Positions 47,310-57,958 of a stretch of 64,000 nucleotides of DNA are shown here, in pieces. Numbering within the stretch: the first letter of the stretch is position 1; each line of letters begins with the position of its first letter. Made by a program: the position numbers and the translations under genes. The DNA comes from Symmetrospora coprosmae (taxonomy: Eukaryota; Basidiomycota; Cystobasidiomycetes; Symmetrosporaceae), in NCBI GenBank assembly GCA_008802785.1, contig VUYT01000011.1, positions 551,827 through 615,826 on the forward strand, read 5' to 3'. The notes below the pieces were generated by a model. That model saw nothing but the letters and a program-made list of their open reading frames with translations, searched no databases and was not told where the DNA came from.

Positions 47310-49878
47310 TTACGCATCGTACGACACCCCAAAACCCTGTGCAAGGTAGTGATTGACAATCTGTGGGGGGTGTACCACAATAGTGTGAGCCAGGGGCCCC
47401 TACATGGGCAATCGTGGTATGCTCCGAGACCCACCTCCGGATTCTGAGCGTCCTCCTTGCTCAGGTAGACATATGTGGGGCCAGGCGCTGGCTGGCCTGG
47501 AGCCTGTCCCTGCCCTTGTGTCTGCCCCTGCGCGGCGTCAAAAGGCTGCTCGGCTGGCTCGTACCCGTAGCTCTGGTACGGGTGCTGCGAGCCGTTGCTC
47601 GAGCCGCTGGAGGCAGCGTGCCCGTCGAGCGTGTTGGGGTACGACGAGCCCGCAAACATGCCTGGCGTGTGGGCGTGGGGCTGGTGCTGCTGGTGATGGT
47701 CGAAGAGCGCCGAGGGCGGCACCTGCGCAGCGTGCGTGTTTGGGACCTCCCATCTGCCGAGCGAGAACTTGCGCGAGAACGAGGGGGACACAAGCGACAG
47801 GTTGTCGTTCAGCCCGCCGCCCTTGAAGAAGCCCGTGAACGGCGTTGGCGCCATTTGGTCGCCGCCGCTGTAGCCCGTCGGCTGGTTGAAGCCACTGTGG
47901 TCTAGACTTCCGAACAGCGCCGACATGCCGCTGCCTGTCGCTGTCCGGGGCGACGGCGCGATCAGCGAAGGGGGCATGGTCGAGAAGCGCGCAGGCGCCA
48001 TAAAGTCCGATGGAAGGCTGCTGCCCTGCGCGTACGGGTCGTGCGCGTACATGGCGTTGAGAGCGCTCCCCGGCATGCCCATGCTGGGCAGGGCGTAATC
48101 GCTCGGCACGGACGTCGCGAGCGTCTTGCTGCGCTTGGACCGCGTGGCTGCTCGGCGCCTCGACGATGGTCCGCCATCGTGCTGCTCTGGGTGGTACAGG
48201 TCCATCATGTCGTCTGGGTCGCTGCCTGACCTGGAGTGGCCCCTCGAGTGCGAGTAGGGCCCGGCGACAGCGAGCATCCCGTTCTCGTCGACAATGTCCT
48301 GATACTCCGGTCGCCCGCCGGCGCTCTCGGCGTTTCGCGAGTTGACGCTCTTGCTGCGGGAGCGCGAGCGCGCACGAGAGGCAGACCGATCGCGCCCTTC
48401 AATCTCGTCCTGGATCTTCTGCTGCTGAACCTCTTCCTCAATCTGCTCGTTGGTCAGGTCGTGCCCTTCCAGCAAGACGCGCGCGACGACCTCGCTCTTG
48501 CGGTCCTCCTCGGCAAGCTCTTCGTCCTCGGCTGGCTTGCGCCGCCGCTTCTTGCTCGCCGCTGCGGCAGCCTCGCGCGCTTTGCTGAAGACCGGGCGGT
48601 AGCGGTAATTCGGGTTGTTGCGCTTGTGCTCCTCCTTCTCCTCGAGCGCTTTGCGCTCCCAGACTGCCTTCTCCTCTGGCTTGAGGCCCTTCCACAGCTG
48701 GCCGACGACGCGGCTCACTTGTCGGTGGTCGATGATGCCCAGCGACTTGGGGAGGAGATTGTTTGTGCATGCGTAGCTCCGGAAGAGAATAAAGGCGTTG
48801 CGGGGGCGCTGTGCGCGAGACGGTAGAGTGTCAATTGACTGGCTCGCAGAGTCCTCCACGCTCGGACGCGACCCACCTTGACGTGTCCTTCGGGCACTTT
48901 CTTCGCATGCGAGGGCTTGCCCGTGCTAGTTACGCGGATGTTGGACTGCAGCTGGGGCGCGACGGTAGGCGAGACGAGGGGGATCGTGAATGAGTGCTCG
49001 CCCATCTTGATGGTTCTCGCAGGCAGATCCGAGTTGGGCACGCTCGAGTTCTCCTTGTACTCGTCGCTGGACTCTTCCCTAACGAAATCGAACGACAAGC
49101 CCGGGATGGCGTCAATGGACATCTCCTTGGCGTGCTGGCCACGTCGGGTGCGGATGGGCCCGATGCCCGGCGTTGGCTCTGGCATGGCGGGCAGCGCGAA
49201 AGGGAGGCTCGACCCAGGCGAGGACGAGAGCATGGGCGACGAGCTCGTTGCCAGGTCAAAGTCGAGGGTCTGCGGCGAGGCGCGCAGCGTGGTCTCGGCT
49301 GCACCGTCTGTGCCGAGAGCGAATTGTGCGTTACCATGTGTAGCAGGCTGCGCAGCGAGGGAAGCGAGAAGCCCTGCTGCGTGGCCGCCGTTGTAGCTGT
49401 CGGTCGACCCGGCGTAGGACCCCTCGGACGGAGGTCCGCCCGAGCCCGGAGCGTCGTGACCGATATCGAAGAATGGCAACGTTCCCTGTGGCGCTCCGAA
49501 GGGGGTTGTTGAGCGCTGATTCCCTCCGTACTCGAAAGCAGAGGGTGCTGGCGAGGGCGAGCGGTCCTCGGCGACGAAAGTGATGTTGTCGAGGTCGCCC
49601 AGACCTCCGAGAACAGCCGGGGTCGCTGGCTGGAACGAGAAGCTTGGGTTGAAGGCGTTCTGGCGGGGCAAATGTACAGAGACCAGGTCAGCAACGACCA
49701 TTCTGCTTTGTGTAGCTGGATTCGAAAAGCAGACACTCACACTCACCACCTGAACAGCTTCAAGCGAGGTGGGCAGGCCCGACCCGAGCATGGACTGCTC
49801 GAACCCGGCAGTCGCTGCTTCCGAAGAAAGAGCACTGCTATTGCCGCCAGCAGGGCTTTCCTTCGTTCGACTGTCCAT
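47310..49878 (-). CDS. HMG-box transcription factor (MATA-HMG type)
   Basis: This sequence-specific DNA-binding protein has a fungal mating-type-like HMG box, the class that includes Prf1 and Rop1 of smut fungi and Ste11 of fission yeast. Start at 49878. A Ser/Pro-rich region precedes the box and contains ANTHAQ-free acidic stretches. The box is assembled across an intron near 48810-48890: EGHVK joined to RPRNAFILFRSYAC, then DHRQVSRVVGQLWKG, EEKAVWERKALEEKEEHK and NPNYRYRPVF, the full signature of the MATA-HMG subgroup. It is followed by a basic KKRRRKP and an RS-like stretch. A last intron (donor near 47447) leads to IVNHYLAQGFGVSYDA and a stop at 47310; without this splice the frame would run into unrelated sequence. 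Its specific role (mating or other) cannot be read from sequence. Confidence 0.87.
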
Positions 49879-51586
49879 TGTGAGTGATGCGCTCAATGGG
49901 ACTAATCGCTATGCGAGTTTGATGAAAGAGCGAGTTGGGGGAGGAAGGAAGACAAGGGCGAGCCCCGTGAAAGGCGGCCAGAGGACGTCAGAAGCAAGCG
50001 AGCTTTGTGAGGGTCGCAGGCCGGGCTCTCCTTTGGACGTACAGGTTTGCTTGTGCGGACTGCTTCCGTATGGCCTGTGATGCAGGTTCAAGGGGCGAGG
50101 GGAGAGATGTGCCAATGCCAGAGGCGTCGTCGTCGCGTCAGTGTCCGGGCTGTGACCCGCGGTGAGCTCGAAGGGCGGATGGAGGCGGACACGGGCGACT
50201 GAATGGGCAAGCCGAGATGGTCAGGATTCAAGAAGGGGCAGACGTTGCCTGCGACTGACACAGACGGCGTCCGTTTGTGTGCCCCTGCGAGCTGTCCCGG
50301 CTGTCTGCCTGTTTATGGCTTCGCGCTTGCACTCGGCGTCCGAGCTCCCTGCCGGGTCGGATCCCTGGTGCGCAGCGGGGTTCGCCCGGACCGCCTGCTT
50401 GGATCGGACAGGTTCGCGCTTGTTCCGACGGCCAAACAGATGGACGGAAGGAGGAGAAGTGGAGTCCTTGCTGGGCGAGGGAGGGGGGAGAGGGAGAAGA
50501 GTGGGCCCTCTAGATCTGTAGGACTCGGAGCCAGTAAGGGCCTCGTTCCTGCAAGATCACGGAAGGGTATGGCCTGCACTGCTACTTCTCTTCGCTTGAC
50601 CGTGTGCTCTCGCTAGCCCGTGCAGTACTGTGCTGGCAATCTCCGTCTCCGCATGGCGCCTCCGTGACTTCTGAAGACCTCGCGCTCCGTCGAGGGCGGC
50701 CTGAGCGCCGCTCGACTGCACAGAAACGCATGTGCTTTTCGGAATGGGACGCGTCTGAGCACAGTCATTGCAGTGCGCTGGACAGCATGTATGATGTGGG
50801 AGCTATCCAAGCGAGCAATGCAGCGAACAGCTTCATTTTCGTCCTGCAGGATCACCATATCTCGATCGGGTACGCGGGTCATCTCTCGCCAAAACGCATC
50901 TCTTCCTGGTGGAGAAGCCTTCAACCATTCGTTCCGATTCTCGCTCGATGAGATGTCATGGCCAGGCTGTCTTCGCAATGCACACCCTCCTTCGACGCCC
51001 TGCTTCTCATGCTCGCTGCTCCCCGGCTGGCACACAGACGAGCCTGACCAGACCGCAGCTCCACCGCTCGCCCCGCCTCTCGACCTAAGCCACAGACATG
51101 GAAGGCGCCCGTCTGTTCGAGTGCTGGCATATGGCTCGCGGCATCATGCCGGCAGCACACAATCCGCTGCATCTTCCGGTCTTCTGCCACCGTCCGGCGT
51201 CGCGGAGCCAGGTGCCGGCCTCGGTAGACCCCTTTCAGGCCTGACCACAGGCACAGCACAGGATGGCTCGCCTATGTTACAGCTCGAGATGCTGCTCACT
51301 GAAGCATCCGCTCCTGCCAATTCAAGCTTACCACATCTTTGACCACGTTCTCTGCCCATCGCGAACCGCAATCCCGCACATTTGGACTTTACGAGCTTCT
51401 CCGGCTATCTGCCGGCCTGCTGATCTTCCCGGACGCAAAGCAGAGCAGGCACACCAACTTCGCGCTCCTTCGTCGCTCGCCACACTCTCTTGCTCTCTGC
51501 GCGCCGGCACACAAGATCACATCCACGCTCGTTCTCACCGTCCTGCCGACTGCTCCTTCCTACCGCCACCTCCAAGCTCGCTTAAG
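49879..51586. promoter_or_regulatory. Long divergent non-coding region upstream of HMG-box gene
   Basis: At 1.7 kb this is the longest gene-free stretch in the window. ORFs of up to 189 codons exist on both strands, but none has a plausible intron-exon structure or family-like composition. It probably contains the HMG-gene promoter and a long 5' leader, as is common for developmental regulators, and the promoter of the membrane-protein gene. No repeats stand out. Confidence 0.45.
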
Positions 51587-53817
51587 ATGCTGTCCAAGCG
51601 CGCTGCAATCGATATGGAGGCGCTCATTGCGTCGCTGATGCAGATGGAGGATCCTATCACCTACCTGCGCGCATACCTTGTACAGCGCAGGGTGCCGCCC
51701 CAGGGTCGCATCTTCTACTCGCAAATTATCACGGGGATCGCCATCCATGCGAGGCGAGCCTATGCGACTCCCATTGATGGGGTACAAGCTCACATCAGCT
51801 GACGTATCTGTTGGTTCAGCATCATCGCCATAGTGACAATCTGTACATACTCTCGCTGGCGTGCAGGGCACCTCTGGCTCACTAGGCAGCAGCAGGGACG
51901 GACCCGGCTCAACGCCACCGTCATCGCCATGATGTACGTGGCAGTATAGCTCGCACCTCCTTCGCTCAGTTCTTCTGAAAGCTGATTCCCGCACGCTACC
52001 CTCCCCAGCCTCGCCGCCGTCTATTCCACGACAGCAATGACATACACCGCTCTCCTCCTTTACGTCCAGCACACTGGCCGATACCTACGCGGCTCGGCAG
52101 CCTTCGAATTCTCGTGCTTCTGCTCCGTCTCGGCCTGCATCAGCGTCATCTGCTTCGCGTACTACCAGAGCCTGCCGGTCGGTTTCGAGTCGTCACTCCT
52201 CCGGCGCATGTTTGGCAAGAGCAATGCCGCAGCGGACGGGCGCGTATTCGATTTTACGCTCTTGTGGGGCTGGCTCGTCCTCTCTGTCACGGGCATTACG
52301 GTCGCGCCCATTGTGCACGATTACTGGCGCCGCCAGATCGACGACAGCATCGCTGGCATGCTCGTCTACCTGGACGAACCAAGCACGAGGCAGCAGGGTG
52401 TGGTCGCGCTGCTGCAGATATCGGACAAGGCGTCCATCCTCGCACAGCAACTCGACAAGGCCGTCGAATCAGTGCGCATCGTCGTGCTCGTCTACATGGC
52501 GCATGCGATCCTCTTCCTGTGCATCCTGGTCCCAGTGGCGTTCAAGCTCATCAGCCTGCTGAACGGGCAGATCCACAGCTTGGTGGGTTCTGGTCGTTGC
52601 GCTCGTGGTGCCCGCTGTGCTCACTACTCACTCCCCAACAGCGCCAACAAGCCGAAGAATTCTTTGTCCTCGGCAGCCGCATGGACATTGCCAAGTCGCA
52701 GATGGACCAGACCCGCAGCCAGATTGCCCGCAATCCTACCCATTCCATCAGTCGCAAGCCGGTACCAGCCATCCCGCTCGTCCACATCGACCACACGAAG
52801 AGCGTCACCTGTCACAACTGCGCATCGGAGGTTCCTGTGGCAGTGTCGTTTGCCGATGCACGCGCCTGGCGAGATAAGGGCGCCTCGCGTGATACGCTTG
52901 GCCCTAGCGAACCTGTGACGCACTTCCGCGCTTTCACGCCGCCACCAGCCCCCAAACGGCTTCAGCCGCGCTTCCAGCCGCCAGCGCTACCATCACATTC
53001 CGAATTCCCGCTCATCCGCGCCAAACGCCTCCAGCGCGTCCGTCTCGAGCTCGTCGCCTTCTCTGTGCTGCTCACGGCTGGCCTCCTCGCCTTCATCGCA
53101 GGCACAGCGGTCATGTATGTCCTCTTCCCCCGGTGGGACAGCGCGACCGTCACTCTTGGCTTCTACACCATCTGCCTCTGGTGCTGGGCAATCCCGGCGC
53201 TCACCGCCTGCGCTCTGTATGTCTACACCACACTCGCCCTACCACGCGCTGCGTCAAGCTGCGCGAGCACGCCCACGAGCCGCGGGTCGGGCCCGCGAGG
53301 CGTCCCGGCGGAGAAAATGAGCTCGCTCAAGAAGATCACCAACAAGCTGGCGTCGGTGGGCAGGCTCGAGAAGACAGACCACGAGGTGGAGCTGGCTGCC
53401 CGCGCCGAGCGTGCCGAGTACCTCGAGCCTCCGCGTCCGCTGCAGCTGGCCACGCGGCGCACGCAGCCAACTTACCCGCGCGCGCCGTCCATCAGCTCGG
53501 TCGGAATGACCACGGACGCGGGCAGGACGGAACGCACAGATGCCGACACGGATGCAGAGTCGCTGTTTGTCCCGCCTGTGCCCATGCTCGTGCGCTCTGG
53601 AAGCCGCATCAAGAAGTGGGTTGACGAAGGGACCGAGCGCGTCAATACCGACCTCCTAGCACCGACTACTCCGAAGCCTACGCACGCGCCGCCGCCATCG
53701 CTATACTCGATAGAGACGGTCGACACAAATTACACGAGCAAGCGTGCACGAAAGCGCTCGATGGGACCCGTCAGCCAGACGCAGTCCTGGCTTGATATTG
53801 ACGAGGACGACCGCTAG
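51587..53817 (+). CDS. Multi-pass membrane protein with 6-7 TM segments (GPCR-like layout), unknown function
   Basis: The coding region appears to start at the ATG at 51587 and ends at 53817 with at least three introns. Hydrophobic segments occur at about 51819-51860 (short), 51920-52075 (joined across an intron), 52105-52165, 52250-52315, 52470-52560, 53040-53125 and 53145-53250. A hydrophilic loop of roughly 150 residues, with CHNC, lies between the fifth and sixth, and a 190-residue Ser/Thr-rich acidic tail follows the last. This arrangement resembles a G-protein-coupled receptor, but no receptor family motif is recognised. The junction between the first exon and the segment at 51819 is not in phase with the obvious GTACAA donor, so the N-terminus is unresolved. 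It is convergent with the next gene, with only 118 bp between stops. Confidence 0.7.
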
Positions 53818-53935
53818 CCTTATTGCATCCATACATTCGTTTACTTTCAGGAGGATCGTCTTGACGACGTTGCGCGTGTAGGATTGACTAGGTGCTACAG
53901 GGTTTCGGCAATTTGATCTCTTCGAGGAGCGCTCT

Positions 53936-56320
53936 TTATCGATAGCCCATCCCGCCCCAGCCCTGCATGTTCTGTTGCGCTTGCTTGGCTTTGTGCTTGG
54001 CGACGTACCTGTCGAGAAAATCGTCCGTCTTGCCTAGTGAAGGGCCAGCCATGCCCACTGGATCGACGGCGCCATAGGCCTGCAGCGTCGCATCAGCACC
54101 GGTCACTTTCGAGGAATAGGAGAAACACTCACTCCCATACCCCCCATACCCATAGGGTTCATGCCCATGCCAATGCCCATGGGGTTCATGCCGGCCATGC
54201 CCATTCCCGGTCGAGGGCCCATCATCGGCGCACCCATCATGGGATTACCACCCATCATTGGGTTGCCGCCCATGCCCATGCCTTGCCCGCCGTTCATGCT
54301 GTTCATGAGGTTCATGACCATCCTACGTCGAGTATCGGGAACGCGTCAGCCGCGTTCAAGGGCTGAGTCGCTAGGGGGACTCACATGGCAGTCATGACAG
54401 ACTCGAGCCTACTACCAGCCGGTTGTGCAGCCCCGACAGGGACAGGGTTGCCGTCTTTGTCGAGCACAGGCTTGCCGTCCTTGTCCACAGCCTGGATCCC
54501 AGTGCTCCCCGGCAGGAGCATCTCTCGGAACAGCTCCTGCATGTTGCCGCGCGAGCCGAGATGCGCTGCGCTGCGGATACCACCGGGGACGAGGCGCTCG
54601 ACGGCTGGGTCGAGGTCCGCACCGAGCTTTTCGCGCTCCTTGTCCGTGAGGCGGGCGACGAGCTCTGGATTCAGAAGGGCCACGCTTGGTTGTTCGGCCG
54701 GCAGGAACTGTCGGTGTGTTCAGTAACGGTCAGTGTGAGCGGCCGGCAGTTGAGATGAACGCGACGAAGGAGCTCACGTCTGCTACGGGAATGGATTCCT
54801 TCTGGATGCCGAGCGCCTCGGCCGTATCCTTCGCTTTTCTGTCACCGACAAGAGGGCTCAGTCGGGCCGGTCCGTCACGCACATCCACGCATTCCACTCA
54901 CGCAAACATGGCATTCTCCGGCTTCTTGGCCTCGTGCTGCGCCGCACGAACAGAGGGGCCTGTGGATGGTCGAGACCGTTACAGCCTGGAGCGAGACATC
55001 CGCTGGATATGCATCCATCACTCACCCACGCGGTCCGGACGGGCGAGCAGGTAAGGAAAGAGAGCCTCGCGCTTGACCCTAGTTTCTGGGAGTCCGTAGA
55101 GGAGATTGAAGAAAGCGCAGATGTAGATGCCAACTGCGGCAAGGACCAGCCGGAACTCGACGCCTCGGGAGAAGTAGTCCGTGGCTCTGCGATGATGACC
55201 ATGTCAGCGGACCCTTTAGGCGATACCGAAGCATTTCACTTACAGCCAAACTTGGACCATTCCCTATCGAAAACGTTTCTTGAATCAGCTCAGTTATGTG
55301 TCCATACTCAAAGGCGCCTAACTCACCACGACGGTCGCACTGTGCGCTTTCCGGCTCAGCCTCAGCCGCTTCCGCTCGTAGAAGAGGAGGATAATGATGA
55401 AGATCTGCGAAGTCACTGAGCATAACGAAATTATTGCAAGGGCCGGACTCACGCTCCATGATCCAGATGTTATAGATCACATTCAGTGCTACGGCGAACC
55501 CTCCCTGTTTCGGCAGCTCTGAGCCATTGTAGTACAAGCACTGAGCAGTCACGTTGTTCGTTGGTCCACGGGATCTGCTAAGTGCTCGCTTGTGTAGCCA
55601 AGGGACCTCGTTGTCGAGGGCAGGCTCTTCCTCCTTCCGAGAAGCGCTGGCTGGGATGGTGCTGATCGACCGCGTGTGCTCCTTCTCGCCGTCACTGCTC
55701 CCAGTGCGAGTTCTTGACGACACGGGTGCTGGTGTCGGGCCGTCGGGCCGATCCTCATACACTGTCGCAGTAGCCGTGTCCGTGCCTGTCGTCCGCCTGC
55801 CTGTGCTGCGCGTCGTGGCGGACGTGACCGTGTTCGTGATGGTGACGCGGGTAAGGACGCTCGTGTAGTCGCCGTTGATGTCAGTCGTGAGGACCATCGA
55901 GGTACGCGTGAATGTGCCAATGGGGAAGGACGACGTGTACTCGCCCCGCCCATTCGGCGGGACCGTATTGGCGTCCGTCTTGGACGCCTCGACCGTCCGC
56001 GCAATGATCCAGATCTGGAGGACAAACGCAAACACCAAGACGACAAAGCTGAAGATTGTGACGGTGAGGTTGCGCCATGAGTTGCGCTTCTCCTTTTCCG
56101 CTTGTGCCTTCTCCTTCTCCTCCTTGGTCGGCCCAGGCTGGTTCCCGAAGAAGTCGATGGCGCGATTCTTGGCCTCTTCCTTCAGCTTGTCGGCGCGCGT
56201 GGGCTCTGCGGACTTCTTGTCGTCACCATCCTTCTTCTCCGCCGCCGCTTTGTCCCTCTCCGCTTTCTCCTCATCTGTAAGCGCCTTCTTCTTCTTGCTG
56301 CCCCCGAAGCCAAACACCAT
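53936..56320 (-). CDS. Membrane protein with lysine-rich N-terminus and Met/Gly-rich C-terminus, unknown function
   Basis: The start at 56320 (ACCATGG context) gives MVFGFGGSKKKKALTDEEK and a charged helical N-terminus. A membrane segment follows at about 55980-56060 (LTVTIFSFVVLVFAFVL), then a Thr/Ser-rich probable lumenal domain with an N-x-T site. A second hydrophobic pair is formed across an intron near 55390-55490 (ending FIIILLFYERKR), and a third lies at about 55095-55160 (LVLAAVGIYICAFF). C-terminal exons encode a soluble part with LTDKEREKLGADLDPAVERL, then a Met-Gly-Pro-Asn repeat region (54139-54300), and end GWGGMGYR at 53936. The small exon around 55230-55280 has more than one possible splice phase. 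I do not recognise the family; the exons are treated as one gene because their phases connect. Confidence 0.6.
54139..54300 (-). repeat. Degenerate ATGCCC/ATGGG repeat encoding a Met-Gly-Pro-rich stretch
   Basis: Tandem imperfect copies of a 15-24 nt unit encode N-P-M-[MG]-G-type repeats in the second membrane protein. Length variation between strains is likely. Confidence 0.7.
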
Positions 56321-56895
56321 GGTCTGTCGTGTTGCGTCTCCGTCTCAGGCGATAGTTGTAGGTGGTATGATGGGTGCAATCGTGAGAAGAGTGAGACGCG
56401 GCAGAAGAGCCTAGTATCGCCAATACCAATGTTGGTACTCGACTGCTGGGCGTATGTAGGAGCTGAGAGTGAGCGTATGGCAGATGTATTGAGGGCAGTA
56501 GCGAGAGTGTCGAGAGTAGGTAGCCTGAGCGAAAGCGTTCAGCAGAGAAATGGTGTACCTGTCCGACCTCTGTGCACCGCCCTGACAGGTTCCGAGGATA
56601 GCGCCTAAGGTCAGACAGCGTCAAAGTATAGAGTGGATTAGAAATAGAGCAGCAGGCGAGATCTCTCTTTCGCGTGGTATACTTGGTAGGCGTCAGTTCG
56701 GCGCTCTCGTGGTCATCCCCGAGACCTGCGGAGGCCACCGGACCAAGCGAGACGAGCCGGCCAGCCAGGACGGTCGTAGACGTATAGCTGCCTTTGCTGA
56801 TCCCGGCATAGATGTACAAATGCTCCGCTCTCTCCATGCACGTCTCTGCTTCTCTTGACGACCGTATTGTACACCTCCTTCGCTGCAAGCTCCGT
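56321..56895. promoter_or_regulatory. Upstream region of membrane-protein gene, 3' flank of complex I subunit
   Basis: This 575 bp gap lies between two minus-strand genes. It holds no gene I can support. Confidence 0.45.
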
Positions 56896-57344
56896 TCACT
56901 TGCTCTCCTCTGGGTCGTCGTAGCCTGTCAGGTTGGCATCCCGTGCCCGGTTGGGTACTGGGAGCAGCGGTGGGGTAGCGATACAGGGCATCAGCATGTA
57001 TTGACGCATACGCTAGCTCTGTTCGCGCCATCCTGTGTGCTGGACCTGGGCCAGACTCACGAGGAAAGGTGGTCGGCGGTCGGGCAATGGGGACATAGCC
57101 AAAGTAGTTCTTGCGGATGGGCGGGACGACGAGGACAGCGACGGGGCCTGTGGTGCGTTCATACGAGGCACTCTGCTTCAGTTGCTGTTCCCCGAAGCTT
57201 CCCCTGCCCAGTGATGCGAGCATGCTCACCGACAGCTCCGACGAGGACGGCGTAGAAGAGGGCCGGGTTCTCGTGCGCCTGCCGCTGCATGTAGCGATAC
57301 GACGACCTGAACGGGTTCACGAACGAGCGCGCAATCGTCGCCAT
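56896..57344 (-). CDS. nuo9.5: NADH:ubiquinone oxidoreductase 9.5 kDa subunit (complex I accessory)
   Basis: This is a small accessory subunit of mitochondrial complex I found in fungi. Exons 57230-57344, 57061-57147 and 56896-56924 (complement) join in phase to 76 residues. After an N-terminus with FVNPFRSSYRYMQRQAHENP comes the single membrane segment (ALFYAVLVGAVGPVAVLVV), then PPIRKNYFGY and a Pro-rich end YDDPEESK. Size, single TM and the P-P-[IL]-R-K motif match the Neurospora 9.5 kDa subunit family. Confidence 0.88.
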
Positions 57345-57958
57345 CCTGGATGCCGTTGCTGTGCGATGTGGGATGTGCCGAGGTGAAGCAAAGACCAAGC
57401 TGGCTGGCCGGCCCTCAAGCTCCGCTCAACTGGACGAACGAAAAGGCCAGGCAATGAACGGCGAACGACGACCAGAACAGCGCAGCGAGGGCCTACTGAC
57501 GATCGAGCTCACCTCTCATGCAGGATAGCCTGCCCCCACTGATGACTGCCAGCTGACCGGTCTCCTCCAGATCCTCCTCGCTTCACTGCCGCTCCTGTCG
57601 ATGTCGACGACCCTCCCCCAATACTCCAGTACACCCGAACGCAGCTGCTTGCTTGACTGCTCTTGTCCGCGTGACCTGTCCCCGACAAAGCAGCCTGCAA
57701 GCAGGACCCTTTGAGCTTCCTCTTGCCACTGCATCGCCGCAACTCCCCAGAGCCGTGAATGGGTTGCGCGCTGCGTCCCTCTGTGTTGGCCAAGGCCTGG
57801 CTGGCTGTGCGAGCGCAGAATGGTCCTCTACTCGGCGCGACTGAAAAGAGCCCGCTCCCCACTCCACTGCACTTGCCTCTGCCTCTCCAAGCCCGGTTCA
57901 GCCGTACACTCCCCCTAGAACATCCATCAATTTCAGATAGCGTTGGTAGTCCGCCTCC
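57345..57958. promoter_or_regulatory. Divergent promoter; includes block shared with the downstream paralogue
   Basis: This 614 bp non-coding region lies between the complex I subunit and the first tandem paralogue. Its distal part (57695-57812) is duplicated ahead of the second paralogue. Confidence 0.5.
57695..57812 (+). repeat. Duplicated upstream block, copy 1
   Basis: This stretch of about 118 bp closely matches 61061-61172 along its whole length (shared cores include ACCCTTTGAGC, CATCGCCGC, ACTCCCCAGAGCC and GGCCAAGGCCTG). Each copy ends about 150-170 bp before the ATG of a tandem paralogue, so it marks the duplication of promoter plus gene. Confidence 0.85.

Noticed and set aside
50203-51342. 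Several ORFs of 100-190 codons in the long gap
   Set aside because: They overlap each other on both strands, have no family-like segments and no sensible splice sites linking them; GC-rich DNA gives such ORFs by chance.
54139-54300. Possible minisatellite or CRISPR-like repeat array
   Set aside because: The repeats are degenerate, in frame, without spacers of constant length, and encode a Met/Gly-rich stretch of a spliced gene in a eukaryotic genome.
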